Part shown: in pieces, positions 56,354 to 64,000 of the stretch
Numbering within the stretch: the stretch's first letter is position 1
Layout: every line of letters starts with the position of its first letter
Assembly (NCBI GenBank): GCA_014281115.1
Contig: JACONQ010000002.1
Coordinates: forward strand, 4,216,001 to 4,280,000
Direction of reading: 5' to 3'
Length of the DNA stretch: 64,000 nucleotides
Source: Laburnicola sp. R22_1
Lineage: Eukaryota > Ascomycota > Dothideomycetes > Pleosporales > Didymosphaeriaceae
Translations under genes and position numbers: made by a program
The notes under the pieces: generated by a model
What the model saw: only the letters and a program-made list of their open reading frames with translations
Databases searched by the model: none
What the model was told of the DNA's origin: nothing

Positions 56354-58207
56354 ACGTACTTTGCACTCGAGTCGATTACTTTGCCAAGACCCCACTAAGT
56401 TCTATACTATTCACGATAGTACAGAGTCAACACGAACTATTTTCGATAGTCCAAATAGGCCAATCTATTCAGAATCTACTTCTATAGGCTGCCTACAGGT
56501 TGTTTTGTTATGCCTGGGCTTGCCGTAGCGTCCACAGCGCTGTTGAGCAGATTCGCCTCTATTAGTGCGCATCCTCTTCTTCGCCTTTTGCCTATTACTG
56601 CGCGCCCCAAACTCCTTTAGAGTGGCCAGCCGCTAGCCCTCTTTAGCTGTGAGGACTCCTTCACGCTGTACTCGCTTTCTTTTATGCGATTTATGTCGCG
56701 TGGCGGCCTTATTAGTAGCTTAAAGTTTAGTATTGCGTTTAGTTATTAACACCAAAGAATGCCCTATTAGCTTGGCGCCTTTAATAAGCTTTTCTACTGC
56801 CTTAACTATATAAGTTAGGGAACTATCTATATGCCTTTAAATCCTCTGCTTAACTAGTGTTGATTGCGACCTAAGTTCTATACTATTTCGCGGAGTTTGC
56901 GACTCCTATATACTATCGCGAATAGTACAAAGTGGAGGCGTACGCAGGCGGACGTTAAGCTGCGATATCACAACTTCTGGGTCGTGGGGCACTAGGCCAG
57001 CACCTTGAAAGCCTCCTTTAATATTACTTTTAGTAATTAAAGCCTTAAAAGCAGCAATAAAGTAAGGTAGGAACTCGATTTTAGTAATGTGCGTGATGTG
57101 GTTGCGTATTAGATTCTTAGCTTGGCGCCTATACGCCTTTTTTAACGGCGCAAAACAACCCACATTAAGTGACTATAAGAGGTGCGACAAATATAGAGGC
57201 ATATAGAGAGTAATAATATTACTCTTTTTATAGTAATCCTAGAATTCGAGCGAGTTGTAACTTTTGTGGCCATTAATAATAAGCAAATGTGCTCCACTAG
57301 TAGTACGCCTCTTTATATGCTTATTAAAGTGCTTTAACTATTATAGACTAAGCTTATTTATTATCTAGCCGTTCTTAGAGACTGCAATAACCCAATTATA
57401 AGGTAGATCCTTCTCCTTATACTAGGCGGAGAGGTGGTGCTTGCCCCTAAAGATAATAAAGGGTGGGATCTACCACCCTATTGCGTTAATGCCTTAGATA
57501 ACTATTATCCACTCCCTATTGCCCTACTGCATCTGCTTTGGCCATCCTTAACGCTTAGAGCCTGTAACTACCGCTCTAGTTAATATTATACCTATTATAA
57601 AGCCAGACTCGTCAAAATTATAGGTGTCCTTATTTAGAATACCATACTTGGCCTTTATATTCTCCACAAGCTGGAACCAGTCTTGTATCACCTTAGGATC
57701 CTCCTAGAGGGCTCTCTTATAGTCGTACTTTCGATTAAACTTAACTTAAAGCTTTAGCTGGCGCTTAACAAAGTTATAAGGCCACCTCTGGCCAACTAGC
57801 TCGTAGTGGCGTGCAGCCAGTAAAGAATCAGCCATATCTTTTATAGCATCAAGCCAGGGCGGAAATCCTCGCGCGTCTAGGTTGAGTATATGCTGCACAA
57901 TCACCTGCTCCTCTCTTATAGTAAGTCTTATTTTGTTAGGTGCGCAGTCGCGTCTAAACGTCTTTCTAGCGCGTTAGTTGCTAAGTATACTTTAAGAGAC
58001 GTTATAGAGGGCTGCAGCGCGTCGCTAAGAGAGTGTCGCGTCTTATTTAATAGCCTAGATCGCAAGCTATATACGCGCTTCTTTTAACGCCAGTGGTTTG
58101 TTGTGTGGTTGAGGCATCGCGTTGTACTATTGCTAATAGTACGTTTTGGTGGGGTCTTGGCAAAGTGATCAACTCGATGGAATGATCGACTCGAGTGCAA
58201 AGTACGT
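56354..58207 (-). mobile_element. Degenerate pogo/Fot1-type element, 1,854 bp, nested
   Basis: The ends are inverted repeats beginning ACGTACTTTGCACTCGAGTC; the inner part of the repeat (TTTGCCAAGACCCCAC) is also shared, with a short extra block at the right end. TA flanks both sides (56,352-56,353 and 58,208-58,209), and comparison with the empty repeat at 39,181 shows exactly a TA duplication. The transposase on the minus strand is degraded; the clearest piece is at 56,906-57,163. Confidence 0.88.
56906..57163 (-). pseudogene. C-terminal fragment of pogo/Fot1-type transposase
   Basis: An 85-residue open piece reads VGCFAPLKKAY-like sequence, then HITHITKIEFLPYFIAAFKA and GGFQGAGLVPHDPEVVISQL. 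These match the conserved C-terminal part of Fot1/pogo transposases that follows the last catalytic Asp. Upstream parts towards 58,080 are broken by many stops. Confidence 0.8.
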
Positions 58208-58322
58208 TATATGCTAGGTACTAGGTTTTAGTGCCTTCTATTTTACTCCTCTCTATGTATAGTGCGGATTTAACCTTAGTTAGAATCTTAACAAGACGAA
58301 GATCTTTAATACAATCTTCACC

Positions 58323-59521
58323 AGCAGCCTTTCCTACACGTGCGTTACTTCACATCCCATTCACTCGCCAAGAAAATCAATCCTTATGAAAAAAGCGCTG
58401 ATCACAGTCCACGCATGGGAAGTCTCCGTCATGAACCACTACAATCTCCAATCTCAACTCTTATGGCGTTAATCCCACTCACACAACCTCCTAGAATAAA
58501 CCAGCTTCACTCTTCACTCTACTACGGCCGTCCCCCCCGTCCACCTTCCCAGTAAGTCATACATATACTTCAATAGCGGAGCTCCCCGCGCTCGAAGACT
58601 CCAAGTATTCAGCCCTCAATCCGCGCTTCTAATGCAGTTCTAGTCTAGGTGCTAACCCCACAAACGCTCTCATAAACAAGTCACATATCTCATGAACGAG
58701 GCATTGGACATCTACTTACACACTAGAACAACACGACGTATATAGAACCTGCATAGTATATGCAGCAGCGCTTAGAAGTCGTAGTATGAATGAGGTTGTA
58801 AGATATTATACACTGCTTATTGTGGGGTTTGGGCTTTGTGCTACAACAAAGTAGAAGATGAAGAGGTAGAGGGAGGAGGTCTGCTTGTGGCCATGGGATA
58901 GGATACATGGTGTAGATGGATAGAGCGAGGTTCAAGGCACACAGTGTGGTTGGATGGAAGTAATGTAATGTAATGTGCTGTGCCCAGGTGCAGGTGCAGG
59001 CAGGTGGTGAAAAACACGGTGAACACTACGTGCATGGGGCCACGCTAACCCGATACAACCCACCCTATCTCTCTCTCCCTTCAGGGTGCACTAGAGAAAA
59101 GGCAATCCAGAATAGCCGTACATTCCCACTGCGCCACCATCACGTCAAAAACATCCCACCCCAGAATACCAGTAAAGTGATTCTATTCCAAATCTAACGC
59201 ACAGCCACCATGCAACTCCACCACCCAATCAAAATGCATGCCCCTATCAACCAACCAGCCTCAACCCAACCGACCCACGACCCTTTCAATGCCCAAACTC
59301 CAAACAAGAAAAAAAAGGGGGTATATACATAATCAGGCCCATAGATCCAGAAGCAAATGGGGTATAGCCGCCATCCAGAAACACCGCCAGCCTCCATCCA
59401 GCACTCATAAAGCATTCCACATGCTTTCCGCGCCCCGTTTTTTGTTTTTAAAAAAATACAAAAACGAAGCGAATATATACCCAGGAGAATAGATACAGCC
59501 AAGAAGCGCAGGGTAAACTTT
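58323..59521. other. Intergenic region downstream of the MIZ/SP-RING gene
   Basis: About 1.2 kb. No supported gene; short frames only. It should contain the terminator of the minus-strand MIZ/SP-RING gene. Confidence 0.5.
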
Positions 59522-62500
59522 TTAGTCGCTCAGATCAATCACCTCAGGGACGGCGGACCTTCCAGGCCGAGAATCAAAAGGCGTAGCGTCATCTTCAGGG
59601 CTACCGGGATCCTGCACGCCTTCCAGAACCTCGACTTTCGGTCTCCAAGACCCGTCTTGTTCGATAAGGATGGCCCGCGTCTGTAGTAAGCCTTGTTGCT
59701 CGAGTTGGCTGCGTACCTCCTCTATGAAGCCGTCGCGGATGAGATGTTGGGGCCGAGCATCGCCATTGCAGATGGGACACTTCCACTGATCCGCAACCGT
59801 GGCATTACCGGACCGCTTGCGCGTCTGGAGAAAAGTTTCGAGATCGAAACAATCCAAATGTGCGCATGCCTTGCTCCGAGCGGGGGTCCCACGGATGGTG
59901 GAGCCACTGAAAGGGTCGAATAGCGTGACGGTGAGTTTACTCCCCACGACAGCAATCTCGTCGTCATCGTCCGTGCTTGCCAATCTCTCTGCGATGCGCT
60001 GCTTCGTGGTTGCCGCGCTGACGTAGTTCTTGACCCGAATGTCGTTCGTTATGGTCACGTGAGACTTGACGCCGAGTATCTCGATCGCTACAAGATATTT
60101 GCGGTAGTTCTCGTTGGTGCGGTCTCGCACAATGGCAATTTCCAACATGTTCTTGCCTTCTTTAATCAGCTGCGTAAGATCTATTGGCATGTCCTTTCCG
60201 TAGTATATCTTTTTCCGCTGTTCCAGACTCTGGCCATTGAGGGTGAAGTAAGAGTACGGTATCCAGGACATATCGCTGCTTGCCCACGCATGCTCATCCG
60301 GCAAACTTGCCTTGTCCCACTTCACACATCGAAGACGTAACATGAGGCTATTGCTATCCACGTTCCGCGACGGTGGCGCTCCCGGAAAATCCGGAGCATC
60401 TTTCGGGATCCTTGCCATTTGCTCAGATGACAATGTGAAAGACCAGGTTTCAACCTTGTTGCCTGCATTAGTAAGGCGTTGTGGTTTCCTGAGGAACGAC
60501 TCCATAAAATAATATAATGGTTCTTTAGACTGCGTTTTCAGCACTGGACTTCTGAGATGGGCCTGGTGGAGCCCGAACCGGCAAGGGTTAGGTATGCGCT
60601 GCTGAGGCAGAAGAACATTAAGCGGAGGAAGTAGGCGTGGTGCTGGTTGACTAGGGACGACTGCGGCGGGTACTGGTTGGGGCTGAGGTTGTGGCCGCCA
60701 TAGCGTAGTGGGACGAGACGGCAGTCCTCTGGGTTGTCCACGTCCCTGTTGAACATTGGCATGGGTCGAGTGAGACCTGGGACCGGGGGCTGGAGGCTGT
60801 TGAACTGACGGAGGTTGATTATGAAGTACGGACAGCGACTGTCGTGGCCCTTGAGGGTGGGGAGCTCCTGTTGAAGCCTGCTGACTCTGTAGGGCCAGTC
60901 TTTGGTGGGTGGGTTGCATCTGCCATTGTTGCTGTAGTGGGGCACAATACTTGGCACATATACTTATCAAATGTCTGCCCCATTTCCGGGACTCAGCTTC
61001 CCGTTCTCCACATTCGCGGGCGCGCACTCCCAGGCGGTAGAAATCGTCCTGGTTCCCTGCGAAAGAGCTCAGACATTCCCTCTCAAAGAGGATACCTAAC
61101 TGCTGATTCGGGTCATGTACTCGCCACTGTACCCATAGGCGTCGAACGGTGGCTGTGAAGACTATTTGCTGGAGCTGTTTTGATCTGATGCCGAGATCAC
61201 AGGCCAATTCGGACACCAAAGGCGGGAAATTGCGGTACTCGTAAAGTGCTTTTAGACGAGGGTAGTGGGTGGAGCAAGTCATAAAAGTGGTGAACTTCTG
61301 GACTTCAAGATCAAATTGTTGTTGATTTTGCCGTTGCAGTTGTTGTACCGGAAGGGGAAACTGGATAAAGACAAGTTGCATAGACTCGCTTAGCTTGTCA
61401 TTACGATCAAGAGCCTCGCTCAACAATGCACATGCTTTGTCCACATCCGGATGGTTTTTCACAACTGGAGGTAAGACGTCCGGCATCCTAGTGAGTATAC
61501 AGTAGAATTGATGCATGGTCAAGTAGTCCCAGTCTCTTTTCTCAACTGCTAATCGCAGAGCGTTTAGCCGCTTCCAATCCGAAGACTCCCGATCGCCTTT
61601 GTACGCAGTGACCAACCGTTTGATCTCCTGGTCGCAAAACTGCTGGGTATACCAATTCGTGTGTGTTGCCATCCGCGTCGAAGGCATGTTTTGCCCTACA
61701 GAACTCGGGACACTGCCATTCACAGGGTTGCCAACCAACGGCTGAGCCGTTTCATGGGGCAGAGAAGGCGGTGGGCCAAACTGGGTTTGAAGTAGGGGAG
61801 AAATGGGATCAGTTTGCCTCTGAACCGGAAGCTGATTCGGCATACCTTGCTGGGCGGCTAGCGGTTGCTGATACGGTGCCCGGGTGCGACTCTGCTGTTC
61901 AAACGACGGACTGAAGGGCTGATTGATTGTCGACGGACTTGCACTCTGTCTCTGGCCTAGCGAAGCTCGCCGGGTGATGTCATCCATGTGTTGGGGATTG
62001 GTAGGCGCATTCTGGATTCTCAAAGGCGGCGGTATTGCCCGTCGGTGGAAATCAGTTGATGTGCGAGCCCGTTTGCTTGTCAATCTCGGGTCTGGCTCCG
62101 TTGCCGATCTCCTAGGTACTGTAGCTGCTTGTCGGACGCCGTCCAAAAAGCGAGCGTCTGGCGAAGCGCCGTGGAATGAGAAAAGGTCCAGTGATGGGGC
62201 ATTGTCCTGAGCACCGTCGGCTGTGCGAATGGCGCCGACAAGGGCTCCCGTGGAAGTGGGCACATTGTCCATGGCGGCGTCTTCGCTCGGGGACGGCGAC
62301 GGCAGCGCGGCCGTGGGTGAGGGCAAAGGACGGCCATTGGGCTGGATGGACAGGACGTTTGCCAGCTGTGGCGAGGTCGAGTTGGACGCAGGCTGCGAGC
62401 GCAAGCACTCTACGGCAGGCGCTTGCTGTGCGGGTGCGGGTGCGGGTGCTGGTGCTGGTGCTGGGTTCGGCGGCCTCCCCCGCTTGCGTTTGACGACCGG

Positions 62501-62662
62501 GGGGACCGGTCTCTGGTCCGGCGAGGGCGGCTGTCCCGCCGTGGCCATCCAGGACTTCTGCCTCCCGCCCAGGTTGCCCAGCGCACGACTGAGCGTGGTA
62601 CGCCGGGCGGCCTCCTCTTCCACGGGCGAAGCGTATGGGCCGGGGTGCATGTCCGCGGTCAC
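59522..62662 (-). CDS. MIZ/SP-RING zinc-finger protein (SUMO E3 ligase type)
   Basis: A 1,046-residue, apparently intronless protein. The N-terminal half is disordered and rich in Pro, Gln and Ser, with an AT-hook-like KRKRGRPPNP and a following run of Pro-Ala pairs. A helical middle (WYTQQFCDQEIKRLVTAYKG; YLTMHQFYCILTRMPDVLPP) is followed by a PINIT-like region (YYFMESFLRKPQRLTNAG; MLRLRCVKWDKASLPDEHAW). The SP-RING is near residues 900-970: LFDPFSGSTIRGTPARSKAC, AHLDCFDLETF and QWKCPICNGDA, giving C-x-H, C and C-x2-C ligands. SP-RING proteins of the Siz/PIAS/Zimp type promote SUMO conjugation or transcriptional co-regulation in the nucleus. It starts divergently from the SH3-protein gene, 711 bp away. 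Confidence 0.87.
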   Translation of the reverse strand: MTADMHPGPYASPVEEEAARRTTLSRALGNLGGRQKSWMATAGQPPSPDQRPVPPVVKRKRGRPPNPAPAPAPAPAPAQQAPAVECLRSQPASNSTSPQLANVLSIQPNGRPLPSPTAALPSPSPSEDAAMDNVPTSTGALVGAIRTADGAQDNAPSLDLFSFHGASPDARFLDGVRQAATVPRRSATEPDPRLTSKRARTSTDFHRRAIPPPLRIQNAPTNPQHMDDITRRASLGQRQSASPSTINQPFSPSFEQQSRTRAPYQQPLAAQQGMPNQLPVQRQTDPISPLLQTQFGPPPSLPHETAQPLVGNPVNGSVPSSVGQNMPSTRMATHTNWYTQQFCDQEIKRLVTAYKGDRESSDWKRLNALRLAVEKRDWDYLTMHQFYCILTRMPDVLPPVVKNHPDVDKACALLSEALDRNDKLSESMQLVFIQFPLPVQQLQRQNQQQFDLEVQKFTTFMTCSTHYPRLKALYEYRNFPPLVSELACDLGIRSKQLQQIVFTATVRRLWVQWRVHDPNQQLGILFERECLSSFAGNQDDFYRLGVRARECGEREAESRKWGRHLISICAKYCAPLQQQWQMQPTHQRLALQSQQASTGAPHPQGPRQSLSVLHNQPPSVQQPPAPGPRSHSTHANVQQGRGQPRGLPSRPTTLWRPQPQPQPVPAAVVPSQPAPRLLPPLNVLLPQQRIPNPCRFGLHQAHLRSPVLKTQSKEPLYYFMESFLRKPQRLTNAGNKVETWSFTLSSEQMARIPKDAPDFPGAPPSRNVDSNSLMLRLRCVKWDKASLPDEHAWASSDMSWIPYSYFTLNGQSLEQRKKIYYGKDMPIDLTQLIKEGKNMLEIAIVRDRTNENYRKYLVAIEILGVKSHVTITNDIRVKNYVSAATTKQRIAERLASTDDDDEIAVVGSKLTVTLFDPFSGSTIRGTPARSKACAHLDCFDLETFLQTRKRSGNATVADQWKCPICNGDARPQHLIRDGFIEEVRSQLEQQGLLQTRAILIEQDGSWRPKVEVLEGVQDPGSPEDDATPFDSRPGRSAVPEVIDLSD

Positions 62663-63373
62663 TCGGGATGGGACGACGTGGGCCGTGATGCGAAGCCCTC
62701 GACCAGTGACCCCAAGTGTGGTGGTGTGTGCGGGGAGCGCATGCTTTTGTCCCAGGACGCCCAGGACGCGTGCCGGCAGCGACTCGTAGCGGGCAGCGCT
62801 CCTCGGCCGGCTCGGGAAGCAGCGACGGGCGCGGGCGCTGTTGGGACGGCGGCGGAAGGTGCGGCGGGTGAGGGTGAGGGGGGCGGTGAAGTGAGCGAGG
62901 GGGGCAGTCGCGATGGGGTGGAATATGAGCAGCCGCCGCCTCGCCGCCTCGCCGCCGCGAACGGCACACGGCCAAGCGAGCCCGCGAGCCCTCGTCTACT
63001 GAGTCTACCCATACGCGCCTGCGCCCCCAACGCCCTTGTATTCTCCTCTTGCGCCCACGCCCTTCTATTCTCCTCGTGCGCCCCCTCGAGCCAAGAGACA
63101 GCCGCCACGACGATACCGCCCGCATCGCCAGCGCTGCCTACCACGAGGACGTGGTGCATCGGCCGCGTCTTCTCGCCCTGCCCTGCCCTGCCCTGCCCTG
63201 CCCTGCCCTGCCCACCCCCCGCGCCGAGCCCGCTGCCCTCCAACGGCCGCCACGTCTAGAGCTGCAGCGCCACCTTCCGTGCTTGCACCATGTACTACAT
63301 CCACCAGGGCCGCCGGTGATAGTCAGCCCTCTCCTTCTCTCGCACCTACGACATCTGCCCCTCGAGAGCCGCC
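62663..63373. promoter_or_regulatory. Divergent promoter region with (CCCTG)n run
   Basis: This GC-rich interval drives two divergent genes. It contains about seven CCCTG units at 63,177-63,210 and pyrimidine-rich stretches, common near fungal transcription starts. No specific factor site can be assigned. Confidence 0.5.
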
Positions 63374-64000
63374 ATGGCCGCTAGCTCCCAGACGGAATTC
63401 GCCCGCCCGGGCGATCTGCTGCTCGTCGTGCGTAAGTGCTGCGCGCCAAACCCACCGTTCTGATATACGTTCAAAGCCGCCAGACGGGGTGCTGACCGTG
63501 TCCGCAGACGAGTTCCAGGCCCGGAGCCCCGATGAGCTCACCCTGGCCCGGGGCGACCGTGTCGAGCTGATCGAAAGGGACGACGACTTTGGCGATGGCT
63601 GGTTCCTGGGCAAGAATACCGAGACGGGCGACAGCGGGCTCTTCCCAGAAGGTACGTTGCGGATGCATCCGTACGCCGCATGCTATCATTTCCAGTCATG
63701 TACGCGCCACCGAGCCTTCGTGCTAATTCCACTCAGTCTACACACGGCCCGCGCCGAAGCCGACCATGACTACTGCCCTGCATCAACGTGCCCCCTCGCA
63801 GCCTTCAGCCCAGTCTCTGCAGCATGAGCTGCAGCCCGGCGAAATCGACGCTGCACCCACCTCTGCTCCGCTACCTCTCACGACCGCGAGCCCATCTGCC
63901 ACTTTAGATGCGCCACCCAGCATGGGGCCTCTCCAGGTACCTCCCACCTCGGCCGCGACGCAAGCGGGGGCGAGCAGAGGCTCTGTCTCCGCCCGGCCGA
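63374..64000 (+). CDS. BOI1/BOI2-like SH3 domain protein, 5' part only
   Basis: The gene runs off the window. Exons: 63,374-63,431, 63,508-63,651 and 63,737 to beyond 64,000; introns have GTAAGT and GTACGT donors and fit in phase. The product starts MAASSQTEFARPGDLLLVVH, then DEFQARSPDELTLARGDRVE and DDDFGDGWFLGKNTETGDSG, with LFPEVYTRP closing a complete N-terminal SH3 domain (about residues 15-70). A Pro/Ser/Thr-rich linker follows. In fungal Boi proteins the SH3 is followed by SAM and PH domains and acts in polarised growth and exocytosis. Those domains would lie outside the window, so the assignment rests on the SH3 and linker alone. Confidence 0.7.

Larger units (their letters stand above)
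56104..58308 (-). mobile_element. Retroposon-like short element, second copy, split by a pogo element
   Basis: The outer parts (56,104-56,353 and 58,208-58,308) are the reverse complement of the element at 39,181-39,511 and total about 349 bp. They are flanked by a perfect 14-bp duplication, ATACAATCTTCACC, at 56,090-56,103 and 58,309-58,322. The middle is a DNA transposon inserted at a TA. Confidence 0.85.

Noticed and set aside
63177..63210. (CCCTG)n as a telomere-like or regulatory array
   Set aside because: Only about seven units, inside a GC-rich divergent promoter; no similarity to fungal telomere repeats.

Overview
The window looks like a scaffold from a filamentous ascomycete (Pezizomycotina, most likely Dothideomycetes; the class is an inference from gene types, not a database match). 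Genes have short 45-100 bp introns with GTAAGT/GTATGT/GTACGT donors and CTAAC-type branch sites. The window splits into two compartments. Bases 1 to about 19,300 are very AT-rich, full of TA and poor in CA/TG, which is the footprint of repeat-induced point mutation (RIP). No intact gene is visible there. It is a graveyard of Ty3/gypsy retrotransposons, hAT-like relics, dispersed and palindromic short elements, and two large simple repeats. From about 19,320 on the base composition becomes balanced and genes appear.

Gene-bearing part, left to right: a secreted GMC oxidoreductase (19,680-21,707, +); a CTNNBL1-type nuclear/spliceosomal protein (22,130-23,989, +); a five-exon monocarboxylate-transporter-like MFS protein (24,601-26,217, -); an unrecognised Ser/Thr-rich protein (26,339-27,553, -); a ferroportin-type transporter (29,120-30,691, -); a pogo/Fot1-type DNA transposon with a twice-interrupted transposase (30,855-32,989) lying just upstream of the ferroportin gene; a C2H2 transcription factor of the SFP1 type (about 36,373-38,563, +); a 331-bp retroposon-like repeat (39,181-39,511); a Tc1/mariner element (39,695-41,174); two SprT-like metalloprotease relatives (42,254-43,246, - and 43,791-44,896, +); a CFEM/PTH11-type receptor (45,987-47,550, +); a large unrecognised acidic protein (47,967-50,117, -); two small proteins (52,350-53,000 and 53,556-54,403, +), the second RRM-like; a third SprT-like gene (54,703-55,789, -); a second copy of the retroposon-like repeat with another pogo element inserted inside it (56,104-58,308); a MIZ/SP-RING SUMO-ligase-type protein (59,522-62,662, -); and, divergently, the first exons of a BOI1/2-like SH3 protein (63,374 to the window end, +).

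Most genes are ordinary housekeeping or sensing genes and do not form an operon-like pathway. The most unusual features are: (i) three diverged SprT-like paralogues within 13.5 kb, each with an apparent lesion; (ii) a CFEM receptor whose CFEM domain becomes visible only after splicing a GC-AG intron and whose signal peptide is followed at once by an in-frame TAG; (iii) two in-frame short introns ending in AAG; and (iv) a well-resolved nested transposon insertion in a short repeat that makes 14-15 bp target duplications.
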